Assembly: GCA_016125475.1 (NCBI GenBank)
Contig: WGLR01000002.1
Coordinates: 62,001 to 126,000, forward strand
Source of the DNA: Betaproteobacteria bacterium
Lineage (GTDB): Bacteria; Pseudomonadota; Gammaproteobacteria; Burkholderiales; Ga0077523
Direction: 5' to 3'
DNA: 64,000 nt
A model generated the notes under the pieces. The model saw only the letters and a program-made list of their open reading frames with translations. It was not told the origin of the DNA and did not search any database. Shown here in pieces: positions 27,573 through 37,459 of the stretch (within the stretch, counting starts at the first letter, position 1; every line of letters begins with the position of its first letter). The position numbers and the translations under genes are program-made.

Positions 27573-28880
27573 ATGAACAGTTTCGTCACGCGGATCCCGC
27601 TCCTCTTCGTGTTCACGTGGTGTCTCCTGGCCACGACCGCGAAGGCCGCGGACCCGATTGCGCTCGACCGGGTCGTCGCGATCGTGAACACCGACGTCAT
27701 CACGCAACTCGAACTCGACGACCAGGTCCGGCTCGCCACCCGCGAACTGAACCGGCAGGGAACGCCCCTGCCCGACCATGGCCTGCTCGAGAAGCAGATC
27801 CTCGAGCGCATGATCACGACACGTGTCCTGCTCCAGTACGCGAAGGAGACCGGACTTCGCGTCGACGAGTCGCAGGTCGATCGCGCGCTCGATCGCATCG
27901 CGAAGGAGAGCGGGATACCGGCATCCGACCTGCCCCGCGCGCTCAAGTCGGAAGGCATCGACTACGACCGCTACCGGGAAGACATCAAGGGCGAGATCAC
28001 GATCTCCCGTCTCCGGGATCGGGAGGTCGAAAGCCGCGTCAACGTCTCCGAAGCGGAGATCGAGGCGTACCTCAAGAGCCAGCAGGCAGCGGGGCGCAAC
28101 GACGAATACAAGCTCATGCACATCCTCGTGACGGTCCCCGAAGCCGCGAGCCCGGAACAGGTCCAGACGAGCCGTGCGCGCGCCGAGGAGGCGCTCGAGA
28201 AGATCCGTTCCGGCGCGGACTTCATCCAGATTTCCGCCACGTATTCCGACGCACCGAACGCGCTCAAGGGCGGTGAACTCGACTGGCGCCCGATCGGACG
28301 ACTGCCGACCATCTTCGCGCAGGCGCTCACGACGATGTCGGTGGGCGACGTCTCGGATCTGCTGCGCAGTCCGAACGGCTTTCACATCATCAAGCTCGTC
28401 GACAAGCGGTCCAACGTGAAACCGGTCGTCGTGGAACAGACCCACGCCCGCCACATCCTGATACGCCTGAACGAGATCGTCTCCGCAGACGAGGCGAAGC
28501 GGCGGCTCGAGGCGATCCGGAAGCAGGTGCTCGCGGGCGGCGATTTCCAGGAGTTCGCGAGAGCCCAGTCGGATGACGCGAGCGCGGCCAAGGGCGGCGA
28601 TCTCGGATGGCTGTCTCCCGGCGACACGGTCCCGGAATTCGAACAGGCCATGGACGCGCTGAAGCCCGGCGAGATCAGTGAACCGGTTCAGACACCGTTC
28701 GGCTGGCATCTGATCCAGGTCGTCGCTCGACGGACCGAGGACATGACGAAGGAACGGGAGCGCCGCACGGCGTTGCTGGCGATCCGCGCACGGAAGTCCG
28801 ACGAGGCATTTACGGACTGGGTGCGCCAGCAGCGAGACCGCGCGTTCGTCGAAATCCACCTCTCCAGCCACGGATCTTGA
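27573..28880 (+). CDS. surA: Periplasmic chaperone / peptidyl-prolyl isomerase
   Basis: SurA escorts outer-membrane proteins, including LptD, across the periplasm. The 435-residue protein has a signal peptide (residues 1-24, TAKAA/D). The N-terminal chaperone domain starts LDRVVAIVNTDVITQLELD, and two parvulin domains follow (about 180-280 and 290-395), each with the HIL...GGDLGW-type pattern. An in-frame ATG at 27525 lies inside lptD and would delay the signal peptide, so ATG 27573, 22 bp after lptD, is preferred. The stop overlaps the pdxA start (TTGA). Confidence 0.95.
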   Translation: MNSFVTRIPLLFVFTWCLLATTAKAADPIALDRVVAIVNTDVITQLELDDQVRLATRELNRQGTPLPDHGLLEKQILERMITTRVLLQYAKETGLRVDESQVDRALDRIAKESGIPASDLPRALKSEGIDYDRYREDIKGEITISRLRDREVESRVNVSEAEIEAYLKSQQAAGRNDEYKLMHILVTVPEAASPEQVQTSRARAEEALEKIRSGADFIQISATYSDAPNALKGGELDWRPIGRLPTIFAQALTTMSVGDVSDLLRSPNGFHIIKLVDKRSNVKPVVVEQTHARHILIRLNEIVSADEAKRRLEAIRKQVLAGGDFQEFARAQSDDASAAKGGDLGWLSPGDTVPEFEQAMDALKPGEISEPVQTPFGWHLIQVVARRTEDMTKERERRTALLAIRARKSDEAFTDWVRQQRDRAFVEIHLSSHGS

Positions 28881-29884
28881 CGCGACCGATCGCGATCACC
28901 ACCGGAGAACCGGCGGGCGTCGGCCCCGAAATCTGCCTGCGCGTCGCGCAGGACATCCCGGCACCGGTGGTGCTCATCGGTGACCGGGACCTTCTCGCGC
29001 ATCGCGGCAGGAGTCTCGGACTGTCTCTCCCGCCGGCGTCTCGTCCAGGTGCCGTGAAACCGCGACATCCTGCGATCCTGCACGTGCCCCTGAGGACGCA
29101 ATCGGTCGCCGGCCGGCCGGATCCCGCAAATGCTCCGTACGTTCTGGAAACGCTCGATCGTGCGCTCCACGGCTGCCTGGCAGGAGAGTTCTCGGCGATG
29201 GTCACCGCGCCGGTCCAGAAGTCGACCATCATTGACGCCGGCGTGCCGTTCACCGGACACACCGAATACCTCGCCCAGCGGTGCGCCGTCGGGCAGGTCG
29301 TGATGATGCTCGTCGGCGGCGGGATGCGCGTGGCGCTCGCGACGACGCACCTCCCGTTGCGGGCCGTTCCCGACGCCATCACCGCCGAAGGCCTGACGAC
29401 GACGCTGCGGATCCTGGACACGGACCTGCGTACGCGTTTCGGCATTGCCCGGCCACGCATCCTGGTGGCCGGCCTCAATCCGCACGCAGGGGAGGACGGC
29501 AAGCTGGGACGCGAGGAGATCGAAGTCATCGGACCGGTGCTCGACGAACTCCGACGGGAAGGCATGCTCCTCGAGGGTCCCCTGCCTGCCGATACGCTGT
29601 TCCAGCGTCGCAATCTCGATCGTTCCGATGCGGTGCTGGCGATGTACCACGACCAGGGACTCGCGCCGCTCAAGCATGCGAGCTTCGGCGAAGGCGTGAA
29701 CGTGACGCTCGGGCTTCCGATCATACGAACGTCCGTCGACCATGGGACCGCCCTCGACCTGGCGGGCACGGGGCGCGCGAACGACGGCAGCATGCGGGCC
29801 GCGGTCAGACTCGCGGTCGACCTCGTCGGCGGCACCTCCAGAACGACCACGCCGGCGGCGACGTCCGATGCATGTCGCCCGTAA
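28877..29884 (+). CDS. pdxA: 4-hydroxythreonine-4-phosphate dehydrogenase
   Basis: PdxA oxidises 4-phosphohydroxy-L-threonine in pyridoxal phosphate synthesis. The 335-residue protein (E. coli 329) starts at TTG 28877 inside the surA stop. It begins ITTGEPAGVGPEI and has the metal-binding GHTEYLA, the HAGEDGKLGREE segment and MYHDQGLAPLK. The last gives a zinc-ligand histidine. The C-terminal DHGTALDLAGTGRA is typical. Its 3' end overlaps rsmA by 17 bp. The order surA-pdxA-rsmA is widely conserved. Confidence 0.96.
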   Translation: MTRPIAITTGEPAGVGPEICLRVAQDIPAPVVLIGDRDLLAHRGRSLGLSLPPASRPGAVKPRHPAILHVPLRTQSVAGRPDPANAPYVLETLDRALHGCLAGEFSAMVTAPVQKSTIIDAGVPFTGHTEYLAQRCAVGQVVMMLVGGGMRVALATTHLPLRAVPDAITAEGLTTTLRILDTDLRTRFGIARPRILVAGLNPHAGEDGKLGREEIEVIGPVLDELRREGMLLEGPLPADTLFQRRNLDRSDAVLAMYHDQGLAPLKHASFGEGVNVTLGLPIIRTSVDHGTALDLAGTGRANDGSMRAAVRLAVDLVGGTSRTTTPAATSDACRP

Positions 29885-30650
29885 GCGGTTCGGACAACAC
29901 TTCCTCGTCGACCGCGCGATCATCCGCCGGATAGTCGACGCGATCGCGCCCGCCGTCACCGACCACGTGGTCGAGATCGGCCCCGGACTCGGTGCGCTCA
30001 CGACCCCTCTGCTGGAGCGGCTCGATCACCTGGACGTCCTCGAGATCGACCGTGACATTGCCGCCTCGCTTCGACGCGAGCATCCCCCTGAAAGACTCAC
30101 TGTCCACGAGGGGGACGCCCTCGCCTTCGATCTCGCGAGCCTGGGCCATGACCTGCGGATCGTCGGAAACCTGCCGTACAACATATCGACACCGATACTG
30201 TTTCACATCGCCCGTCACCTTCCGGTGATTCGCGACTGCCACTTCATGCTTCAGCGTGAAGTCGTGGACCGGATGGTCGCCCCACCGGGAAACAAGGCGT
30301 TCGGTCGTCTGAGCGTGATGCTGCAGTACCGGTTCGAGATGGAGAAACTCCTCGACGTCGCGGCAGGCGCGTTCCGGCCGCCGCCGCAGGTTCGTTCCGC
30401 CGTCGTGCGGATGACCCCGCTGAGATCGGACGAACGGGTACGGGCTCAGGACGAGCGCACGTTCAACGAACTCGTCACGCAGGCGTTCTCGTTCAGACGG
30501 AAGACCCTCCGCAACGCAATGCAGGGGCTGCTGGACGAAAGCGGCATCGAAGCCGCCGGCCTCGACCCCGGGGCGCGTCCCGAGACGATCGACGTCGCAG
30601 GTTTCGTGCGGGCCGCGAACGAAGCGGTCAGGCGGCGCGGCGCTGGATGA
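29868..30650 (+). CDS. rsmA: 16S rRNA dimethyladenosine transferase (A1518/A1519)
   Basis: RsmA (KsgA) dimethylates two adenines near the 3' end of 16S rRNA. The 260-residue protein starts [15 protein letters not shown], has the SAM site [10 protein letters not shown], and the catalytic NLPYNIS motif with [11 protein letters not shown] after it. The C-terminal helical domain is complete. The ATG is inside pdxA (17-bp overlap). The last 23 bp overlap the convergent gloA gene. The longer upstream frame lacks RsmA homology. Confidence 0.97.
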   Translation: MHVARKRFGQHFLVDRAIIRRIVDAIAPAVTDHVVEIGPGLGALTTPLLERLDHLDVLEIDRDIAASLRREHPPERLTVHEGDALAFDLASLGHDLRIVGNLPYNISTPILFHIARHLPVIRDCHFMLQREVVDRMVAPPGNKAFGRLSVMLQYRFEMEKLLDVAAGAFRPPPQVRSAVVRMTPLRSDERVRAQDERTFNELVTQAFSFRRKTLRNAMQGLLDESGIEAAGLDPGARPETIDVAGFVRAANEAVRRRGAG

Positions 30651-31017
30651 ACTCGATCTTGTAGCCGTCAGGATCCTCGACGAACGCGATGACCGTCGTG
30701 CCGTGCTTCATAGGTCCCGCCTCGCGGGTGACCTTCCCTCCGCGCTTCCTGACCTCTTCGCACGCGCGGTACGCGTCGTCCACTTCGACGGCGATGTGGC
30801 CGTAACCCGTGCCGAGATCGTATGAATCCTTGTCCCAGTTGTACGTGAGTTCGAGGACTGCCTCCTCGGACTCCTCGCCGTACCCCACGAAGCAGAGCGT
30901 GAACCGGCCGTCCGGATAGTCGTTCTTGCGCAGGACCTTCATGCCCAGGACGTTCGTGTAGAAATCGGTCGAGCGCTCGAGGTCGCCGACACGTAGCATG
31001 GTGTGGAGAATTCTCAT
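30628..31017 (-). CDS. gloA: Lactoylglutathione lyase (glyoxalase I, Ni type)
   Basis: GloA turns the hemithioacetal of methylglyoxal and glutathione into S-lactoylglutathione. The 129-residue protein aligns with E. coli GloA position for position at the four metal ligands: His5, Glu56, His74 and Glu122. It lacks the inserts of the Zn-type eukaryotic enzymes, so the short Ni/Co-activated class is expected. It lies 11 bp after the rubredoxin gene and overlaps the end of rsmA on the other strand. Confidence 0.95.
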   Translation of the reverse strand: MRILHTMLRVGDLERSTDFYTNVLGMKVLRKNDYPDGRFTLCFVGYGEESEEAVLELTYNWDKDSYDLGTGYGHIAVEVDDAYRACEEVRKRGGKVTREAGPMKHGTTVIAFVEDPDGYKIEFIQRRAA

Positions 31018-31028
31018 CTGGCCCCCTC

Positions 31029-31211
31029 TCAAATCTCGACGAGTTCGAAGTCCTCTTTGCGGGCTCCGCACTCAGGACAAACCCAGTTCATCGGCACGTC
31101 TTCCCATCGCGTTCCCGGAGGAATTCCCTCTTCGGGCAATCCTGTGGCTTCGTCGTAGATGAAGCCGCAGATCAGGCACATGAAGGTGCGAAATGCATCG
31201 CTGTCTGACAT
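31029..31211 (-). CDS. Rubredoxin
   Basis: A 60-residue rubredoxin. One iron is held by CLIC (C12, C15) and CPEC (C45, C48), with the conserved [18 protein letters not shown] and DFELV segments. The first knuckle is CxxC followed by GFIYDE, the standard form. Rubredoxins pass single electrons; in aerobic proteobacteria the partner is often an alkane hydroxylase or oxidative-stress enzyme, but none is encoded nearby. It is likely co-transcribed with gloA and divergent from thiE across an AT-rich 152-bp gap. Confidence 0.96.
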   Translation of the reverse strand: MSDSDAFRTFMCLICGFIYDEATGLPEEGIPPGTRWEDVPMNWVCPECGARKEDFELVEI

Positions 31212-31363
31212 TGTTTTGGTTTGTGATTGGATAAAATTTCATTGTACGTTCAAACAACGCGACACCATAGACGCAAGGCGTCCGGAGACGGCCGGCAGGC
31301 GCAGGCAGCATCCGGTCATTCGCCAGGACGATTCACGCACACGGATTTCCCGGGGGTCGGCAG

Positions 31364-32017
31364 ATGATCGAAGGGCTTTACGCCATCACACCCGAGCGAT
31401 GCGACTCGGCGACGCTGATCGCAAACGCGAGGGCCGCCCTCCGGGGAGGCGCGCGGGTGCTTCAGTACCGACGCAAGGGGATGTCACCGACCGACGCGCA
31501 CGCCGAGGCATCGGCGCTCGCCGAAGAGTGTCGGTCGACCGGCGCGATCCTCATCATCAACGACGACCCGCGGTTGGCGACAGATGTGTCGGCGGCCGGT
31601 GTGCACCTTGGCCGCAACGACTGCTCGCTCGACGAGGCCCGCAGGATCCTCGGCCGGAACGCCCTGATAGGCGTGTCGTGTTACGACCGTCTGGATCTCG
31701 CGATCCATGCCGCGGAGGCGGGCGCCGACTACGTCGCGTTCGGCAGTTTCTTCCCGTCGACGGTGAAGCCGCATGCCGTGCGTCCCGATGTCGGATTGAT
31801 CCGGCGTGCAAAACGAGTCGTGTCGGTCCCGGTCGTAGCCATTGGCGGCATTACGGTCGACAATGCGGCCACTCTGATCGAGGCCGGCGCGGACGCGGTC
31901 GCCGTCATCACCGATCTTTTCGACGCACCCGACGTCGCGGCGAGAGCCTCGGCGTTCCGCAGGCTGTTCGAGAACCGGGCGCCGCGCAGCATGGAAAACG
32001 CAACCAAGGAAATCTGA
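31364..32017 (+). CDS. thiE: Thiamine-phosphate synthase
   Basis: ThiE couples the pyrimidine and thiazole halves of thiamine. The 217-residue TIM-barrel starts [11 protein letters not shown] and has the pyrophosphate/Mg residues in [16 protein letters not shown] and [23 protein letters not shown] and [11 protein letters not shown] follow in the expected places. No TPP riboswitch was recognised upstream. It precedes hemL by 1 bp, an arrangement found in other betaproteobacteria, where rubredoxin, thiE and hemL cluster. Confidence 0.95.
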   Translation: MIEGLYAITPERCDSATLIANARAALRGGARVLQYRRKGMSPTDAHAEASALAEECRSTGAILIINDDPRLATDVSAAGVHLGRNDCSLDEARRILGRNALIGVSCYDRLDLAIHAAEAGADYVAFGSFFPSTVKPHAVRPDVGLIRRAKRVVSVPVVAIGGITVDNAATLIEAGADAVAVITDLFDAPDVAARASAFRRLFENRAPRSMENATKEI

Positions 32018-32018
32018 A

Positions 32019-33305
32019 ATGACCTCTCGCAACGAGTCGCTGTTCGCACGCTCCCAACGCGTGATTCCGGGTGGAGTCAACTCCCCGGTTCGCGCGTTCA
32101 AGTCCGTCGGCGGGGTCCCCGTGTTCTTCACGCGAGGCCGGGGCGCATGGCTGTGGGACGTCGACGACCGCGCCTACATCGACTACGTGGGTTCGTGGGG
32201 CCCGATGATTCTCGGACACGCTCACCCGGAAGTCGTCCAGGCCGTTCAGGAAGCGGCCGCGGGAAGTCTCTCCTTCGGCGCCCCGACGGAACGCGAACTG
32301 GAGATGGCCGAACTGCTCACGACGCTCGTTCCGTCGATGGAACTCGTGCGACTCGTGAGCTCCGGCACCGAGGCGACGATGTCCGCGATACGGCTCGCGC
32401 GCGGGTTCACGGGCCGCAACGTGATCGTCAAGTTCGAGGGGTGCTACCACGGCCACGGGGATGCGCTTCTCGTCAAGGCCGGGTCCGGTGCCCTGACATT
32501 CGGGCAGCCGAGTTCGGCGGGTGTGCCCGCCGAGACAACTCAGCACACGCTCGTGCTGGACTACAACGACGTCCCGGGCCTGGAGCGCGCGTTCGCGGAA
32601 CGCGGCGATGACATCGCCGCAGTCATCCTGGAACCGGTCGCGGGCAACATGAATCTCGTACGACCCACGGACGCTTTCATGCAGGCGCTGCGCACGCTCA
32701 CCGAGCGATCCGGAAGCCTGCTGATCTTCGATGAGGTGATGACGGGCTTTCGCGTGGGACTGACCGGCGCGCAGGGCCTGTTCGGCATTCGCCCCGATCT
32801 CACGACGCTGGGCAAGGTGGTGGGAGGCGGGATGCCGCTCGGGGCCTTCGGGGGTCGGCGTGACATCATGGAACGACTCGCACCGCTCGGGCCCGTGTAC
32901 CAGGCAGGAACGCTGTCCGGCAATCCGGTTGCCGTCGCGGCCGGTCTCGCAACACTCAGGCTCGTCCAGACGCCCGGGTTCTACGATCGACTCTCGGAGA
33001 CGACGCGCACGCTGGTCTCCGGGCTGGTCGAGGCTGGCCGGTCAGCGGGGGCAGGGTTCTCGGGGGACTGCGTGGGCGGAATGTTCGGGGTGTTCTTCAG
33101 CGATGAACCGCCGAAGACCTTCGCGGAGGTGATGCGCGCAGACAAGGAGCGGTTCAACCGCTTCTTCCATGAAATGCTCGACCGTGGCGTCTACCTCGCA
33201 CCGTCAGCCTTCGAGGCCGGTTTCGTCTCGGCAGCCCACGGGGAGGACGAAATACGGAAAACCCTCGATGCAGCGCGCGATGCCTTCGGTGCCATCGCGC
33301 GCTGA
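32019..33305 (+). CDS. hemL: Glutamate-1-semialdehyde 2,1-aminomutase
   Basis: HemL makes 5-aminolevulinate from glutamate-1-semialdehyde, the C5 route to heme. The 428-residue PLP enzyme begins with the standard [21 protein letters not shown] region. The cofactor lysine lies in [18 protein letters not shown] (about residue 267), and [14 protein letters not shown] binds phosphate. The start ATG 32019 is 1 bp after the thiE stop. Its presence shows that this organism makes heme by the C5 pathway; no hemA is in the window. Confidence 0.97.
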   Translation: MTSRNESLFARSQRVIPGGVNSPVRAFKSVGGVPVFFTRGRGAWLWDVDDRAYIDYVGSWGPMILGHAHPEVVQAVQEAAAGSLSFGAPTERELEMAELLTTLVPSMELVRLVSSGTEATMSAIRLARGFTGRNVIVKFEGCYHGHGDALLVKAGSGALTFGQPSSAGVPAETTQHTLVLDYNDVPGLERAFAERGDDIAAVILEPVAGNMNLVRPTDAFMQALRTLTERSGSLLIFDEVMTGFRVGLTGAQGLFGIRPDLTTLGKVVGGGMPLGAFGGRRDIMERLAPLGPVYQAGTLSGNPVAVAAGLATLRLVQTPGFYDRLSETTRTLVSGLVEAGRSAGAGFSGDCVGGMFGVFFSDEPPKTFAEVMRADKERFNRFFHEMLDRGVYLAPSAFEAGFVSAAHGEDEIRKTLDAARDAFGAIAR

Positions 33306-33318
33306 TGCAGGGCCCGCG

Positions 33319-33939
33319 TCAGTGCAGCCCGGCCAGGTACTCGGCCAGTTCCGTCATTTCCTGGTCGGTGAGCTTCGAGGCGATCATGCGCATCATCGAA
33401 TTGGGATCGTTCGCACGATCGCCCGAGCGGAAGGCCTTCAACTGGGCGATCGTATAGTCGCGATGCTGGCCGCCGAGGCGGGGGTACTGGGACGGGATAC
33501 CGGCTCCCGTCGCGAGGTGGCACGAGGCGCAGGCGGGGAGCTTCCGCGACGCGTCACCGCCCCTGTACAGCTTGCGCCCCTTCTGGGCAAGATCCAGGTT
33601 CTGCGCACCGGGGATCACGAGCTTCTGCTCGCTGAAATAGGCCGCGAGGTCCTGCATGGCTTCGGGCGTGAGCCCGGCCGCCATCGGGGCCATGATCGCG
33701 TTCACACGCGCGCCACTCTTGAACTCCGCGAGCTGCTTCGCAATGTATTCCGGGTGCTGGTGCGCGAGGTTCGGGTACATCGCGATAACGCTGTTGCCCG
33801 TGGGGCCGTGACAGGCGGCGCATACCGTGGCGGCCGCCTGCCCCTTCGCGGGGTCGCCCTTGGCCTGGGCCGGCAGCGCGGAGATCATTGCCGTGGCGAC
33901 GAGAGCGACGAAAAACATTGCTGATTGAATACGTGTCAT
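33319..33939 (-). CDS. Diheme cytochrome c4
   Basis: A 206-residue periplasmic cytochrome with a signal peptide (about residues 1-26, PAQA/K). Two CxxCH heme sites, CAACH and CASCH, lie in similar c-type domains, each followed by a Met ligand (AIMAPMAAGL; NSMMRMIAS). The architecture is cytochrome c4, an electron donor to cbb3-type and other oxidases. ATG 33939 is preceded by a GAGGA site on the minus strand. It is convergent with hemL (13 bp between stops) and divergent from engB. Cytochrome c4 beside engB is common in betaproteobacteria. Confidence 0.94.
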   Translation of the reverse strand: MTRIQSAMFFVALVATAMISALPAQAKGDPAKGQAAATVCAACHGPTGNSVIAMYPNLAHQHPEYIAKQLAEFKSGARVNAIMAPMAAGLTPEAMQDLAAYFSEQKLVIPGAQNLDLAQKGRKLYRGGDASRKLPACASCHLATGAGIPSQYPRLGGQHRDYTIAQLKAFRSGDRANDPNSMMRMIASKLTDQEMTELAEYLAGLH

Positions 33940-34060
33940 GTGCTTCCTCAAGCGGGGCGCAGAAAGATCCTGTACTCCGGCCACATCGATCCGCTCGGAG
34001 CGAGAAGTCCTGTTCACCAGGGGCGGGCCGGGCAAACCAAAATTCTAGCGGATTTAGCTC

Positions 34061-35897
<1,837 letters not shown>

Positions 35898-35912
35898 CCC
35901 GTCCTGCCGTCT

Positions 35913-36665
35913 TCAGGCGATCCGGGCGCGCCGCTCGCGCTCCAGGCGCATGATGTAGCGCTGGATCATCTTCTCGGAGGCCGGGTGCAGTCCGACGAAC
36001 CTGCACCCGGCGCGTCGGTTCGTCCTGCCATCGGGCAGCGCGATGTCGCAGATGTTCCGGACCTGCAGCGTGACCGACAGCACGCCGGCCTCGGGCAGGG
36101 TGATCGTGCACTCTTCGAGAGTCCGGCCCGCCTCGAGGGAGAAATCGTCGGGAAAGCCGAGAAGGCCGACGCCGCCCAGACCGATGTCGAAGAGGTTCAC
36201 CTCGAAGAGCCTGCCGTCGTCTCGCGGGATCACGCATTTCACCGGGCGGATGACCGGGGTCTCGACCCGGTAGAACTCCCGGCGCTGGAACTTGAGCAGG
36301 TGGTCGGGCAACGGGATCAGGAGCGCCGGGTGGCCCTCGTACTGAACGAGTCGCGCACCGGCCACCTCCCAGCGGATCTTCACGCGGTCCTGGCGGCTCA
36401 CGAAAGTGATCCGGTCCGACGCCACGAAGCGCTCGTTCTGCTGCTCGTCCTTGGCGGCATCGACGAGGCAAAACCCGTTCTGGTGGTCGACGGCAAGAAG
36501 GGCGGTGACCATGGATTCGCGGCCGGCAGAAAAGTATGCACTCACCATCTCGCTGCCCTGCATGGCCCCGCGAAGGATCGCGGCGATCTCCATGCGGGAA
36601 TGCACGAGGAACCGGGAATCATCTTCCGGGGATGTCTGCGCGGCGCTGATGGGAACGGGTTCCAT
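35913..36665 (-). CDS. YcgR-type PilZ-domain c-di-GMP effector
   Basis: A 250-residue protein with an N-terminal YcgR (PilZN) domain (about residues 15-120) and a C-terminal PilZ domain (about 125-245). The first c-di-GMP motif RxxxR is present as QRREFYR. The second, (D/N)xSxxG, reads DIGLGG, with Gly in place of Ser. In enterics YcgR slows flagella when c-di-GMP is high. No flagellar genes are in the window, but type IV pilus genes lie 3 kb away. It is convergent with hemB (15 bp between stops). Binding with the altered motif is uncertain. Confidence 0.85.
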   Translation of the reverse strand: MEPVPISAAQTSPEDDSRFLVHSRMEIAAILRGAMQGSEMVSAYFSAGRESMVTALLAVDHQNGFCLVDAAKDEQQNERFVASDRITFVSRQDRVKIRWEVAGARLVQYEGHPALLIPLPDHLLKFQRREFYRVETPVIRPVKCVIPRDDGRLFEVNLFDIGLGGVGLLGFPDDFSLEAGRTLEECTITLPEAGVLSVTLQVRNICDIALPDGRTNRRAGCRFVGLHPASEKMIQRYIMRLERERRARIA

Positions 36666-36814
36666 TGGTCGGTCGGCGCACTTCGCTCACCGGAAGTGCG
36701 GCTCATATCGTTGTTGTGACGGCACAACGCGCCGGAAATTTAGTGCGCAAGCGTCGTTCTGCAGCGAATTTCCTGGCTCGCGCTGCGGACAGCCAGGCCC
36801 GGCGATACCGTCAC

Positions 36815-37438
36815 TCATGCGGACGGCGACGTGGTGTCGGGGGACAGCAGCCGCTCGAGCCATTCGAGCCGTACGCGCTCGATCGTGCGCCCGTCGGACG
36901 ACGAGCGGATCGGCGAGCGATTGTCGTTGACGCCGAACACGCTCAGCCGGACGCCCGCACCCTCGTAGTCGAGATCGTAGCCGGGCACGAGCCGAACCTC
37001 TCCGCCCACGCTGAAGCGGTTCTCGCGAAGCTTGAACGGCATCGACCGGTTCAGGAGGAAGAGTTCCACGTCCTTGGGACTGTCCGTGAACAGGTGAAGA
37101 TCCACATCGGCGTATCGCCCGGCCGTGCCCGACAGCACGGAACCGACGAGGTGAGGATCGAACCTCGCGAACAGGAGCAGGAGATCGCGCGCGCGTTCCC
37201 GCAGGGATCGCAGGCGATCCGCCTGCTCGGCGGCCTGATAGAGTTGCTGGTACTCCATGAGCGCCTGTTCGACCTCGGCGTTGTCCGGCAGGTTTCTGGT
37301 GTCCGGGGCACCAGCCTGCCTGGCGGCCTTGCGCTTCGCCAGACCAAAATCCTCGATACCGTCCTCCGCCATGATGCGCGCCGCAAGCTGTGCGATCCGC
37401 ATCCGCATCTGCCGGCCGTTGCCTGATTCGCGCCCCAT
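36815..37438 (-). CDS. Hypothetical nucleotidyltransferase-like protein
   Basis: A 207-residue soluble protein. The N-terminus (about residues 10-45) is helical and basic, with RIAQLAARIMAEDGIEDFGLAKRKAARQ. A helical linker follows. The C-terminal half contains GSVLSGTAGRYADVDLHLF, which resembles the GS...DxD metal-binding signature of the polymerase-beta nucleotidyltransferase fold. I recall similar uncharacterised proteins next to mrcA in betaproteobacteria, but no function is known to me. It lies 21 bp downstream of mrcA on the same strand, so it is probably in its operon. It could modify a nucleotide-, protein- or RNA-linked target. Confidence 0.7.
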   Translation of the reverse strand: MGRESGNGRQMRMRIAQLAARIMAEDGIEDFGLAKRKAARQAGAPDTRNLPDNAEVEQALMEYQQLYQAAEQADRLRSLRERARDLLLLFARFDPHLVGSVLSGTAGRYADVDLHLFTDSPKDVELFLLNRSMPFKLRENRFSVGGEVRLVPGYDLDYEGAGVRLSVFGVNDNRSPIRSSSDGRTIERVRLEWLERLLSPDTTSPSA

Positions 37439-37459
37439 GTTTCCCCCGACGGTGTCACC

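Noticed and set aside
31212-31363. TPP riboswitch upstream of thiE
   Set aside because: The gap is AT-rich and promoter-like, but I could not find the conserved thi-box core, and thiE sits outside a thiC operon.
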